A DNA stretch of 64,000 bases from Bog-473 sp963736525 (GCA_963736525.1 CAVTPF010000001.1:1-64000), one strand, 5' to 3'; positions 51,978-60,848 are shown, counted from the first letter of the stretch. Notes: generated from the letters alone by a model not told the origin. Numbers and translations are program-made.

Positions 51978-53110
51978 GCCACCCGCTCCTAGCCGAGAAT
52001 TCCCTGTTCAAGGTCATCGGGGAGATTTTCCACCCGCTCTTCGAGCTGTTCGGGCTGATCCTGGCCGGCCTGTACGCCGTCTGGCCCAACTACGGCTTCG
52101 CCATCACCGGCCTCACGATCATCATCATGCTGGCCCTCACCCCGGTGACGGTGAAGAGCACGAAGTCGATGCTGGCGATGCAGCGGCTCCAGCCCGAGAT
52201 GAAGAAGCTCCAGGCCAAGTACAAGGGCCCGGAGAACCGGGAGATGCTGAACCAGGAGATGATGCGTCTCTACAAGGAGAACGGGACGAGCCCCTTCGGG
52301 GCCTGCCTCCCGAGCCTCCTGCAGATGCCCTTCCTGATCGTCCTGTACACGCTCATCCGCGGCCTGTCCACGACCAAGACCGTAAATGGCCACGTGGTAG
52401 GAGCCCCAAGGTATATCCCAACCAACTCCCAAATGTATCACGATTTGGTGCTGAGCCAGGGGCAAATGCACTGGTGGTTTGGGATGGATTTGTCGTCGTA
52501 TCCATTCGCAAATCATACGACGAACCCGGTTACACATGTGGTGACATCGAGCGCCAGCCAGGCTGTGCTGGTGATTCCCTATTTGGTGCTTATTGCGGCG
52601 GCAATGTTCCTGCAGTACTACCAAATGAAGCAGATGAATAGCCGCAATCCTCAGGCAGCAGCGGCGAATCCACAGATGCAAACCATGCAGAAGTTTTTCC
52701 CTATTATTTTCGGTGTCATTTACCTGAGAGTGCCCGCCGGAGCGACCATCTACATGGTCGTGTCCTCGGCCATGCGGATCGGGACGCAGGAGGTGATGTT
52801 CCGCACCGGGATGGTCACGCCGGTCGCGGCGGAACGGGAGATCGGTTCGGCCAAGGAGGAGAAGAAGCCCGAGAAGCCACCTCCCAAACCGGCCAAGAAG
52901 ACGTCCGCGGCCACCGACGGGACGGCGGCCGCCAAGGCCACGTTGCCGCCGGCGAAGGGCGCCTCAGGTGCCAACGGCCGCGCCAACACGAACGGAAGGA
53001 AGCCGACCGCCGGAAAGCGGACGAACGGCAAGTCCGGATCCGATGAGGAGCCGCCGGGGCCGAAGCCGCATCCACGGTCGCGCTCGAAGCGGACCAGAAA
53101 GGCGCGATAG
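51971..53110 (+). CDS. yidC: Membrane protein insertase YidC (mosaic composition)
   Basis: 379 residues of the short Gram-positive type. Five hydrophobic segments form the 60KD_IMP core (YGFAITGLTIIIMLALTPVT, QMPFLIVLYTLIRG, VLVIPYLVLIAAAMFLQ, FFPIIFGVIYLRVPAG). The cytoplasmic loop between segments is Lys/Gln-rich, and the C-terminal tail is long, basic and disordered. Inserts membrane proteins with or without Sec. Odd feature: ~52,381-52,740 is about 51% GC by hand count and uses A/T-ending codons, while the rest of the gene looks like its neighbours. This is unlike one coherent gene history. Confidence 0.93.
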   Translation: MLSHPLLAENSLFKVIGEIFHPLFELFGLILAGLYAVWPNYGFAITGLTIIIMLALTPVTVKSTKSMLAMQRLQPEMKKLQAKYKGPENREMLNQEMMRLYKENGTSPFGACLPSLLQMPFLIVLYTLIRGLSTTKTVNGHVVGAPRYIPTNSQMYHDLVLSQGQMHWWFGMDLSSYPFANHTTNPVTHVVTSSASQAVLVIPYLVLIAAAMFLQYYQMKQMNSRNPQAAAANPQMQTMQKFFPIIFGVIYLRVPAGATIYMVVSSAMRIGTQEVMFRTGMVTPVAAEREIGSAKEEKKPEKPPPKPAKKTSAATDGTAAAKATLPPAKGASGANGRANTNGRKPTAGKRTNGKSGSDEEPPGPKPHPRSRSKRTRKAR

Positions 53111-53113
53111 CGA

Positions 53114-54088
53114 GTGGAGTGGGTTGAAGTGGCGGGCAAGACGGTGGAGGAGGCGACCGAGCAGGCACTGGACCAGCTCGGGGTCGCCGTGGCCGACGCC
53201 GAGGTGATCGTGGTCAGTGAGCCCAAGACGGGGCTCTTCGGCCGGATGCGGGTGGAGGCCCGGGTCAGGGCTCGGGTCCGTCCCGTCGGCGCCCGGCCCC
53301 GGCGCGAACGGTCGCGCCGTAGCGGCCGGTCGGGGCAAGGCGGGCGTCAGGGCGGCGGCGGTCAGCGCGGTGCGAGCGCCGGCGGCTCCGAAGGCCGCAC
53401 CAATGCCGCGGTGGCCAATGGATCGGGTGCGGCAGTGGCAGCCGCGGGCACCGGGACGGGGACGAGCCGTTCAGCCCGCCGCCGCCGCAATCGCAGCAAG
53501 TCGGCGACCGCCGGCACTGGTTCGCGGGAAGGCTCGAGGAACGGCTCCTCGGCGAGGCCGTCCTCCGAGAGGGCTTCGCAGCGGAGCACTGAACCGAAGG
53601 AGACAGAGAACATGGCCGAAGGAATGACGCTCGAAGAGCAGGGCGAGGTCGGTCGGGCGTTCGTGACCGGTCTCCTCAGCGAGTTCGGAATGGAGGGGAC
53701 GGTCGAGTGCCGCCTCCTCGACGAGGACACCGTCGAGATCGCGGCACTGGGAGAGGATCTCGGCATGCTCGTGGGCCCGCGTGGGTCCACGCTCAGCGCA
53801 TTGCAGGACCTCACGCGGGCCGTCGTGCAGCGCCAGTGCCCGTCGCGCACGGACCGCATCCTGGTGGACGTGGCCGGGTACCGGGAGCGCCGCTCCGCCG
53901 CCCTGAAGCGGTTCAGCGTCCAGATCGCCGAAGAGGTTCTGGCGTCGGGACAGGAGAAGGCGCTCGAGGCCATGAGCCCGGCTGACCGCAAGGTGGTGCA
54001 CGACGCCATCAATGAGACCCCGGGTGTCGTGACCCGCTCCGAGGGGGAGGACCCCAACCGTCACATCGTCATCGCACCGGCTGGCTGA
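53114..54088 (+). CDS. jag: RNA-binding protein KhpB/Jag
   Basis: 324 residues from GTG 53114. Jag_N domain (~1-50; VEEATEQALDQLGV and the KTGLFGRM knob), then a ~130-residue Arg/Gly/Ser-rich disordered linker, a KH domain with VGPRGSTLSALQDL, and an R3H domain (DRKVVHDAI...SEGEDPNRHIVI). Binds RNA with KhpA and affects cell elongation in Gram-positives; the gene habitually follows yidC. Confidence 0.93.
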   Translation: MEWVEVAGKTVEEATEQALDQLGVAVADAEVIVVSEPKTGLFGRMRVEARVRARVRPVGARPRRERSRRSGRSGQGGRQGGGGQRGASAGGSEGRTNAAVANGSGAAVAAAGTGTGTSRSARRRRNRSKSATAGTGSREGSRNGSSARPSSERASQRSTEPKETENMAEGMTLEEQGEVGRAFVTGLLSEFGMEGTVECRLLDEDTVEIAALGEDLGMLVGPRGSTLSALQDLTRAVVQRQCPSRTDRILVDVAGYRERRSAALKRFSVQIAEEVLASGQEKALEAMSPADRKVVHDAINETPGVVTRSEGEDPNRHIVIAPAG

Positions 54089-54098
54089 CGCCGTTTCG

Positions 54099-54776
54099 GT
54101 GCCGGACGCCGAGGTGGGAGGCCACTCCCCCACCTCGCTCCACGCCGTGCTCACCGAGGCGCGGGAAGCTGGCTTCCTCGGTCCCGGTCCCATTGAGCCA
54201 CAGATCCGACATGCCGAGGGATTCACCCTGATCGCGCGGCGGCTGTCCACGGGCGGCCCGCCCTCGCCCCGCATCGTCGATCTTGGCTCGGGTGGGGGCC
54301 TCCCCGGACTGGTGGTGGCGGCGGGCTGGCCTGACGCCAGGGTGGTGCTGGTCGAGTCCGCCCGGCGCCGGGCAGGCTTCCTGCGAGCCGCAGTGGCCCG
54401 TCTGGGGCTCGGGGACCGCGTCACGGTGCTGGAGGAGCGGGCGGAGACCTGCGGGCGTCTGGACGGGCTCAGAGGCGGATTCGACGGGGCCACGGCGCGC
54501 TCCTTCGGCCGCCCCGCCGTTGTGGCCGAGTGTGCGGCACCGCTGCTCAAGGTCGGCGGATGGCTGCTGGTGTCAGAACCGCCGCCGTCCAGCGGTCCCG
54601 ATGACGACCCGGAGGCAGGACGCTGGCCCAGTGGGGATCTGCGAGTCCTGGGACTGGAGCCGGGGGACCTGGTGCACGAGGAGTTCGTGTACCGGACGCT
54701 GTGGCAGCGGGAGCTGTGCCCCGACCGATTCCCCCGTCGAATCGGTGTGCCGGCCAAGCGACCTCTGTTCCCGTAA
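54099..54776 (+). CDS. rsmG: 16S rRNA (guanine527-N7)-methyltransferase RsmG
   Basis: 225 residues from GTG 54099. SAM-binding motif IVDLGSGGGLPGLVVA, followed by VLVESARRRAGFLRA and ARSFGRPAVVAECAAPLL. Methylates G527 of 16S rRNA. Usual place between jag and parA. A short Pro/Arg-rich region separates its end from the parS sites. Confidence 0.94.
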   Translation: MPDAEVGGHSPTSLHAVLTEAREAGFLGPGPIEPQIRHAEGFTLIARRLSTGGPPSPRIVDLGSGGGLPGLVVAAGWPDARVVLVESARRRAGFLRAAVARLGLGDRVTVLEERAETCGRLDGLRGGFDGATARSFGRPAVVAECAAPLLKVGGWLLVSEPPPSSGPDDDPEAGRWPSGDLRVLGLEPGDLVHEEFVYRTLWQRELCPDRFPRRIGVPAKRPLFP

Positions 54777-54820
54777 CTTCGCGGGCAACTTCGCGGGGGC
54801 AGCCCTCGGTCGACGCACCA

Positions 54821-54836
54821 TGTTTCACGTGGAACA
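54821..54836. other. parS: parS centromere site 1
   Basis: TGTTTCACGTGGAACA is one mismatch from the canonical parS palindrome TGTTTCACGTGAAACA. Lies between rsmG and parA. Confidence 0.92.
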
Positions 54837-54870
54837 GCGAGTGCCACAACGGCCGGCCATCCCCGGCAGG

Positions 54871-54886
54871 GGTTTCACGTGGAACA
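54871..54886. other. parS: parS centromere site 2
   Basis: GGTTTCACGTGGAACA, exactly 50 bases after site 1 and with two mismatches to the canonical palindrome. Expected to nucleate ParB spreading close to the origin. Confidence 0.88.
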
Positions 54887-55129
54887 ATCTCAACCCTTGA
54901 CCTCGGACCGTCGGCGCGCCAGGATAGGCGCGTGCCTCGGCGACTCGGAGTGCCTGTTTGATGCGCATACGGCGCAGGGACAGGGAAGCCCCCCGGTCGC
55001 GAGAAGTCCCAGAATTTCGTACCTTTCGATCAGGACACGACCGCCGCGGCCCAGGCGGGTCCGACCTCTACTGAGCCGGTCAGGAGCCTTGACGTCGAGG
55101 GAGGGACTGGCCCGGAAGAGGCCCCGGCG

Positions 55130-56266
55130 GTGACGGGTCCCATCATCGAGCCCGTCCCCGCCGTCACCGAGACGGCACCCCCTCCCCCGGCGGAGGCCGA
55201 GACGGCACCTCCTCCCCCGGCGGAGGCCGAGCCGGCACCTCCTCCCCCGGCGGAGGCCGAGCCGGTCGCCGCCGAGGCCGCCCCCCAGGACGAGGCCGTC
55301 TCCCCCACCATCGCCGAGGCACCCCCGGTGGAGGCGCCGGAGGCGACCGAGCCGGCTCCGGCACCGACCCCCGTCGAGGCGCCTCCGGCGACCGAGCGGG
55401 TCAGCAGCCCGGGGCCGGTCATGCGCCAGCCGTCGATCAGGGGAGAGGCGACCGAGCTCCTCAACGGGTCGAAGCCGGTGGCCCGCGAGCTGCCCCGGGT
55501 CATCGCCATCGCCAACCAGAAGGGGGGAGTTGGCAAGACCACGACGACGGTCAACCTCGGGGCCGCTCTGGCCGAGCAGGGCTACCGGGTGCTCGTGATC
55601 GACCTGGACCCCCAGGGCAACGCCACGACCGGTCTGGGCGTGGAGGCGCGGAACTTCGAGCTCTCGATGTACGACGTGATCATGCGCGACCAACCACTCG
55701 AGGACTGCATCGAGCCCACCAGCGTCAAGAACCTCTTCGTGGCGCCGGCCACGATCGACCTGGCGGGCGTCGAGATCGAGCTCGTCCCGGCCTTCAGCCG
55801 CGAGCTGAAGCTCAAGAAGGCCATCGACGCCATCGTGGACGACTTCGACTTCGTCCTGATCGACTGCCCCCCGTCCCTCGGCCTCATCACCGTCAACGGC
55901 CTGGCCGCCGCCGACGAGGTCCTCGTGCCCATCCAGTGCGAGTACTACGCCCTCGAAGGGCTGAGTCAGCTCCTGCGCAACGTGAACCTGGTCTCGACCA
56001 ATCTGAACGAGACCCTGGAGGTCACCACCATCGTCCTCACCATGTACGACGCCCGGACCCGGCTCTCCGTCGACGTGGCCAACGAGGTGCGGGAGCACTT
56101 CTCCGAGCGGGTGTGCCGGGTCATGATCCCCCGTACGGTGCGTCTCTCGGAGGCGCCCTCGTTCGGGCAGCCCATCACGGTGTTCGATCCTGCCTCGCGG
56201 GGCGCCGTGGCCTACCGCGAGCTGGCCAAGGAGGTGAGCGATGGCGCGCCGCAGCGGACTAGGTAA
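55130..56266 (+). CDS. parA: Chromosome partitioning ATPase ParA (Soj) with repeat-rich N-terminus
   Basis: 378 residues from GTG 55130. Deviant Walker A ANQKGGVGKTTTT (~125-138), VIDLDPQGNATT, DCPPSLGLIT and the C-terminal FDPASRGAVAYREL are standard. It segregates origins with ParB on parS. Unusual is the ~115-residue acidic Pro/Ala/Glu-rich extension before the ATPase domain, built in part from APPPPAEAE repeats. The frame has no other start upstream before a TGA. Overlaps parB by 26 bases. Confidence 0.93.
   Translation: MTGPIIEPVPAVTETAPPPPAEAETAPPPPAEAEPAPPPPAEAEPVAAEAAPQDEAVSPTIAEAPPVEAPEATEPAPAPTPVEAPPATERVSSPGPVMRQPSIRGEATELLNGSKPVARELPRVIAIANQKGGVGKTTTTVNLGAALAEQGYRVLVIDLDPQGNATTGLGVEARNFELSMYDVIMRDQPLEDCIEPTSVKNLFVAPATIDLAGVEIELVPAFSRELKLKKAIDAIVDDFDFVLIDCPPSLGLITVNGLAAADEVLVPIQCEYYALEGLSQLLRNVNLVSTNLNETLEVTTIVLTMYDARTRLSVDVANEVREHFSERVCRVMIPRTVRLSEAPSFGQPITVFDPASRGAVAYRELAKEVSDGAPQRTR
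55171..55260. repeat. Three 30-bp tandem repeats in parA
   Basis: Units 55171-55200, 55201-55230 and 55231-55260 differ at very few positions and encode TAPPPPAEAE/PAPPPPAEAE, adding ten residues each to the ParA extension. Confidence 0.85.
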
Positions 56267-57197
56267 GGGGCTGAGCGCCCTCATTCCGAGCGAGGCGGTG
56301 GGGGAGTCCGACTCCTTGCTCCGGGTGGTGCCGATCTCGCACATCCGGCCCAACGTCTTCCAACCCCGGAGCCACTTCGACGAGGAGTCGATGTCGGCGC
56401 TGGCCGCCTCCATCAAGGCGGTGGGACTCCTGCAGCCGGTGCTCGTGCGCGAGCTCCACGACGAGGCCGAGACCTACGAGCTCATCGCGGGGGAGCGGCG
56501 CTGGCGGGCGGCCCGCCGGGCCGGCCTGCAGACGATCCCCGTGCTCGTGCAGGTGGCCGACGACGTGGCCAGCCTGGAGCAGGCACTCGTCGAGAACCTC
56601 CACCGGGTCGATCTCAACGCCCTCGAGGAGGCCGCCGCCTACCAACAGCTGATCGACGAGTTCGGGTTGACCCACGAGCAGGTGGCGACCCGCATGGGCA
56701 AGGGCCGTGCCACCATCACCAACACGCTGCGACTCCTGCAATTGCCGGCCGGGGCACAGCGCGCGCTGGCCGAGCGGACCATTTCGGCGGGCCACGCCCG
56801 TGCCCTGCTCGGGACCCCCGACCGGGCCCTGCAGGAAAAGCTGGTCGAGCGCATCGTCGAGGAGGGGTTGACGGTACGCGCCGTCGAGGACCTCGTGCGC
56901 GAGGGCGGCTCCGAGCTGCACGTGGTCCCGTCGGAGCCCGAGACGGCAGTGCTCCCGGAGCCCGATTTGGGTACGACCTCGGGTACGAGCGACATCCCGG
57001 CGTCGCGTCGCGCGCCGGCGCGCAAGCTGCCCGAACCCGGCGTCGTCGAGCTGGAAGAGCTGCTGTCGACCTATCTCAACACCAGGGTCAAGGTGGACAT
57101 CCAGAACCGGAGGGGTCGTCTGGTGGTCGAATTCGCCACCTTGGAAGACCTCGAGCGGATCTACCGGGCCATGGTCGGTGACGGCGGTGTCGCGTAG
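56241..57197 (+). CDS. parB: Chromosome partitioning protein ParB (CTPase)
   Basis: 318 residues, ATG 56241. N-terminal ARRSGLGKGLSALIP (ParA-stimulating peptide), CTP-binding motifs VGLLQPVLVRE and ELIAGERRWRAA, ENLHRVDLNALEEAAAY, a helix-turn-helix (THEQVATRMGKGRATITNTLR) that recognises parS, and a C-terminal dimerisation domain. Complete and canonical. Sites are the two parS copies upstream of parA. Confidence 0.95.
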   Translation: MARRSGLGKGLSALIPSEAVGESDSLLRVVPISHIRPNVFQPRSHFDEESMSALAASIKAVGLLQPVLVRELHDEAETYELIAGERRWRAARRAGLQTIPVLVQVADDVASLEQALVENLHRVDLNALEEAAAYQQLIDEFGLTHEQVATRMGKGRATITNTLRLLQLPAGAQRALAERTISAGHARALLGTPDRALQEKLVERIVEEGLTVRAVEDLVREGGSELHVVPSEPETAVLPEPDLGTTSGTSDIPASRRAPARKLPEPGVVELEELLSTYLNTRVKVDIQNRRGRLVVEFATLEDLERIYRAMVGDGGVA

Positions 57198-57229
57198 TTC
57201 ACGCAACTGTCAAGAGTCGGTTCAGCTTC

Positions 57230-57258
57230 ATCCACAACCTGTGCATGACGTTGTGGAT
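57230..57258. other. Inverted ATCCACAAC pair between parB and cwlM
   Basis: ATCCACAAC (57230-57238) and GTTGTGGAT (57250-57258) are a perfect 9-bp inverted repeat with an 11-base centre, in the convergent 170-base gap. The arm equals the DnaA-box-like sequence at 49510-49518 in oriC. Could be a terminator hairpin or a pair of DnaA boxes. Confidence 0.6.
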
Positions 57259-57367
57259 TGTCACTCGGTTCACCTACCGGAAGCTTTGATCGCGTAACCG
57301 TCGCCCGGGTCGCGACGGGCCGCGATCGCCCCGTCGGCGCCTCAATTGCGCGAAGGATTACCTGTAA

Positions 57368-58339
57368 TCACTCCCACGAGGCATCGGCCCATCGCCCCAG
57401 CGCGGTGGAGAGCGCAGCGGCCAGGGCGGGCGTCTTCTCCACCACGGTGCTGGCGGGGCCCACCTCGATGAGGACCGCCGGCATGCGGGTCTCGCGCAAG
57501 ATCGGCAGCGCCATGCCGTGCACGCCCGCGTCGGCCACGCCCAGGGCCCCGGGAACGGTCCGCTGGACCAGCTCGGCCAGGCGCCGGCCGCCGGGCGACT
57601 CGTCGTGGGTGCCGGACCAGAAGGCGGTCCGGCACGAGACGGTCGACGGGTTCAACCGCAGCCCCACGAAGACGTCGACGTCGAGCTCGTTGGCCTCCCT
57701 GGCCTGTACGGCGTCTTCGGGGTGGTGCAGCTCGGTGACCCGCGTCCCGCTCAACGTGAGCCGCCGCCGCAGCGCGCCGGTGACGCTGCCGAGGCCGCCG
57801 CTCTCGCCGACGGCAACGTGGCGACCCCGCAGGGTATGCGGCGCGTCACGCAGTGCGGCGCGCTCGCGCACCGACGAGACCAGCTCGGGGTCGTGGTGGC
57901 GCGACTCCAGGCGCAGCAGCTCACGCAGGGTGGCCCCGCCCACGATGCCGTCGACGGGCAGCCCGGCGTTGCGCTGGAACTCGCCCAGCGCCCGCACGGT
58001 GGCATCGCCGAAGATCCCGTCGACCCTGCCGGTGTCGAAGCCGAGGGTGCACAGCCGCTGCTGCAGCTCGGCCACGTCGTCACCCCGCAGCATGGGCGTC
58101 CGGCGGTAGATGAAGCGGTCGCCCAGGCGGAAACCCGCTTCGACCAGGGTGTTCCAGGTCTGCGGGCCGCAGATGCCGTCGACGCGCAGCCCGCGGAGGC
58201 GCTGGAACGCCTCGAGCGCGGCCTTCGTGGCCGGGCCGAAGATCCCGTCGGTATCGACGGGCGCGCCGGGCAGGATGGCGGTCAGGCGGTGCTGGACGTC
58301 GGCGACCGCCGCGCCGCGGTCCCAGATGACGAGGGGCAG
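57368..58339 (-). CDS. cwlM: CwlM-like N-acetylmuramoyl-L-alanine amidase family protein
   Basis: About 323 residues. Two PG_binding_1 domains come first (AVADVQHRLTAIL...DGIFGPATKAALEAFQRLRG and DVAELQQRLCTLGF...DGIFGDATVRALGEFQR), then an amidase_3 domain (ELDVDVFVGLRLNPS, VLIEVGPAST). Typical zinc ligands of active amidases are weak, as in mycobacterial CwlM, which regulates MurA when phosphorylated by PknB. No ATG, GTG or TTG exists near the expected start after trxA; CTG 58339 is given as a placeholder. Same place as Rv3915. Confidence 0.8.
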   Translation of the reverse strand: MPLVIWDRGAAVADVQHRLTAILPGAPVDTDGIFGPATKAALEAFQRLRGLRVDGICGPQTWNTLVEAGFRLGDRFIYRRTPMLRGDDVAELQQRLCTLGFDTGRVDGIFGDATVRALGEFQRNAGLPVDGIVGGATLRELLRLESRHHDPELVSSVRERAALRDAPHTLRGRHVAVGESGGLGSVTGALRRRLTLSGTRVTELHHPEDAVQAREANELDVDVFVGLRLNPSTVSCRTAFWSGTHDESPGGRRLAELVQRTVPGALGVADAGVHGMALPILRETRMPAVLIEVGPASTVVEKTPALAAALSTALGRWADASWE

Positions 58340-58341
58340 GC

Positions 58342-58668
58342 CTACAGGTAGGCCGAGATCTCCTCGAGCAGCTGACCCTTGGGCTTGGCCCCGATCAGGC
58401 GGACCTTGGGCTCCCCGTCCTTGAACAGGATCAGCGTGGGAATGCTCATCACGTCGAAGCGCCTCGTCACGTCGAGGTTGTCGTCGATGTTGAGCTTGCC
58501 GATCCGGATCTTGCCCGCCTGCTCCTCGGCGATCTCCTCCAACACCGGGGAGATCATCTTGCACGGGCCACACCACTCCGCCCAGAAGTCCACCAGCACG
58601 GGGACGTCCGAACTCTTGACATGCTCGTCAAACGTAGCGTCGGTGATGGTCTCGATCTTCTCGCTCAT
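58342..58668 (-). CDS. trxA: Thioredoxin
   Basis: 108 residues, ATG 58668. Active-site WCGPC at 32-36, cis-Pro in MSIPTLILF. Reduces protein disulfides with trxB as partner 52 bases upstream. Corresponds to trxC next to cwlM in mycobacteria. Confidence 0.96.
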   Translation of the reverse strand: MSEKIETITDATFDEHVKSSDVPVLVDFWAEWCGPCKMISPVLEEIAEEQAGKIRIGKLNIDDNLDVTRRFDVMSIPTLILFKDGEPKVRLIGAKPKGQLLEEISAYL

Positions 58669-58720
58669 GGCATCTCCTTGTCAGCGGGTCTAACGCCACG
58701 CCGGTGTGATCTGTTCCCGG

Positions 58721-59683
58721 CTACTCGCCCCGGGACTCGAGCCAGCGCTCGGCGTCGATGGCGGCCATGCAGCCGGACCCGGCGGAGGTGACGGCCTGCC
58801 GGTAGTAGTCGTCCTGGACGTCGCCGCAGGCGAAGACGCCGTCCACGCTGGTGCGGGTCGTGCCGTCGAACGTCTTGACGTAGCCGTTGTCCTCCAGCTC
58901 CACCTGTCCCTTGAGCAACCCGCTGTTGGGCTCGTGGCCGATGGCGACGAACAGGCCGGTGGCCCCGAGCTCGGACTCCGCCCCGGTGACCGTGTTGCGC
59001 ACGCGCACGCCGCTCACCTTGGTGTCGCCGATGATGTCGGTGACCACCGAGTTCCAGGCGAACTCGATCTTGGAATTGGCGAAGGCACGCTCCTGCATGA
59101 TCTTGGAGGCGCGCAGCTCGTCGCGCCGGTGGATGATCGTCACCTTGGAGCCGAAGCGGGTGAGGAAGATCGCCTCCTCCAGAGCCGAGTCGCCGCCACC
59201 GGCGACCGCGATGTGCTGATCGCGGAAGAAGAAGCCGTCACAGGTGGCGCAGGTGGAGACGCCGTAGCCGAGCAGCCGGCCCTCGTTGGGCACGCCGAGC
59301 ATGAGCGAGCGGGCGCCCGTGGCGACGATGAGGGCGTCCGCCACGGCGGTGGGCTCGTCGGCCTCGGGATCGCCGACCCAGATTTCGAAGGGCCGCGACG
59401 CGAGGTCGAGGCGGCTCACCTTGGCCGTGCGCAGCTCGGCGTCGAAACGCAGGGCCTGGGCCCGCATGACGCCCATCAGCTCGGGGCCCATGATGCCGTC
59501 CACGAAGCCGGGGTAGTTCTCGACCTCGGTGGTCAGCATGAGCTGCCCCCCCGGTTGGTCGCTCGTCGAGGACGGTTCGCCCTCGTAGACGAGGGGGGCG
59601 AGCTGGGCTCGCGCGCTGTAGAGGGCGGCCGTCAGACCGGCCGGCCCGCTCCCGATGATGACGACCTTGCGGCGCTCAGGCAT
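58721..59683 (-). CDS. trxB: Thioredoxin reductase
   Basis: 320 residues. FAD-binding GSGPAGLTAA, redox-active CATC (~145-148), NADPH-binding GGGDSALEEA with HRRDELRAS, and FACGDVQDDYYRQA near the end. Transfers electrons from NADPH to thioredoxin. Start overlaps the stop of the small membrane protein gene by eight bases. Confidence 0.96.
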   Translation of the reverse strand: MPERRKVVIIGSGPAGLTAALYSARAQLAPLVYEGEPSSTSDQPGGQLMLTTEVENYPGFVDGIMGPELMGVMRAQALRFDAELRTAKVSRLDLASRPFEIWVGDPEADEPTAVADALIVATGARSLMLGVPNEGRLLGYGVSTCATCDGFFFRDQHIAVAGGGDSALEEAIFLTRFGSKVTIIHRRDELRASKIMQERAFANSKIEFAWNSVVTDIIGDTKVSGVRVRNTVTGAESELGATGLFVAIGHEPNSGLLKGQVELEDNGYVKTFDGTTRTSVDGVFACGDVQDDYYRQAVTSAGSGCMAAIDAERWLESRGE

Positions 59684-59978
59684 CGGGCGGCACGCCGCGG
59701 CGCGCGTAGAGGACCGCGCCGACGGCGCTGAAGATGAGCCCCAGCACGATGTACGACGCCCAGATCTTGTGCCCGGCGATGGTGGTCAGGCGGATGAAGC
59801 CCACGCAGAACAGGACGACGACGGTGATGCCGACGACCGCGATGATGACGCCGAACACGATGCCCCGGGCGGCGACGATGGCCGGCCGGACGGCGCGGTC
59901 GTTGACGGTGGCGACCACCGTGTCGATGGTGTCGAGGGCACGGGCCGACATGGCGTCGGAAAGATCGTTCTCAGCCAC
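59676..59978 (-). CDS. Small two-helix membrane protein
   Basis: 100 residues: a ~35-residue helical start (SARALDTIDTVVATVNDRAV), two membrane helices (~38-62 and ~72-92) and a short basic tail. I know no precise function; similar small proteins are often found beside trxB in actinobacteria. Overlaps trxB, so probably co-translated with it. Confidence 0.75.
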   Translation of the reverse strand: MAENDLSDAMSARALDTIDTVVATVNDRAVRPAIVAARGIVFGVIIAVVGITVVVLFCVGFIRLTTIAGHKIWASYIVLGLIFSAVGAVLYARRGVPPDA

Positions 59979-59987
59979 GGCGTGAGA

Positions 59988-60848
59988 CTACCCGGCCGTC
60001 CCGGCTGTCCTGGCAGGCACGATGTAACAGACGCCCACGGTGTTGGGACCGGCGTGGGTGCCGACGACGGGGCCGAGCTCGACGGACACGAGCGGGTGCT
60101 CGGTGGCGATGCGCTCCAGCGCGGCCCTGACGTCGGCGAAGTCGTCGCAGGCGCCGTCGGCGACGGCGATGCGCTCGAGCGGCGCGTCCGCCTCCACCTT
60201 GGCGGTCAGGTAGGCCAGGGCCCGGGCGCGTGTCCGCTGTTTCGACTCCTCGGCCACCTCGCCGTCCTTCAGTTGGATCACCGGCTTGATGTTGAGCAGC
60301 GACCCGAGCAGGGCGCGGGCCCCGCCGATGCGCCCGCCGCGTTGGAGGTGCTCGAGCCCGCCGATCACCCCGTAGATGCGCGTCCGCTCGATGCGGCTCT
60401 GCGTGGCGGCGACGAGGTCGTCGAGGCCGTCGCCGCCGGCGGCCTCCTCGGCCGCCGCGATGACCAGGAGGCCCTGTCCCATGGTGAGGGAGTAGGTGTC
60501 GACGACGCGCACGGGCACCGCGGAGAACGTGTCGGCCGCGGTGACGGCCGAACCGTAGGTCCCGGACACCTTCGACGAGATGGTCAGGCACAGCACGGCG
60601 TCGGCCCCCTCGTCGGCTGCCTGCTGGTAGGCCGCCTGGAAGGCGCCGGGGGAGGGGGCCGCCGTTTCGGGCAGGGCGCCCTTGCCGCGGCAGCGTTCCC
60701 AGAACTCCGCCGGGCTGAGCTGGCGGCGGTCCTCGAACTCCTCGACCCCGAAGCGGATGGTCAGCGGCACCACGATGACGTTGTGCTCCTTGACCAGCTG
60801 GTCGGTCAGGTCACAGGCACTGTCGGTGACGATGTGGACGCCGGGCAT
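59988..60848 (-). CDS. DegV family fatty-acid-binding protein
   Basis: 286 residues, ATG 60848. IVTDSACDLTDQLVKEHNV, TISSKVSGTYGSA (lipid carboxyl-binding Ser/Thr) and GLEHLQRGGRIGGARALLG are typical. DegV/FakB proteins present a fatty acid to the kinase FakA; no fakA is seen here. Nine bases upstream of the small membrane protein, same strand. Confidence 0.9.
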   Translation of the reverse strand: MPGVHIVTDSACDLTDQLVKEHNVIVVPLTIRFGVEEFEDRRQLSPAEFWERCRGKGALPETAAPSPGAFQAAYQQAADEGADAVLCLTISSKVSGTYGSAVTAADTFSAVPVRVVDTYSLTMGQGLLVIAAAEEAAGGDGLDDLVAATQSRIERTRIYGVIGGLEHLQRGGRIGGARALLGSLLNIKPVIQLKDGEVAEESKQRTRARALAYLTAKVEADAPLERIAVADGACDDFADVRAALERIATEHPLVSVELGPVVGTHAGPNTVGVCYIVPARTAGTAG

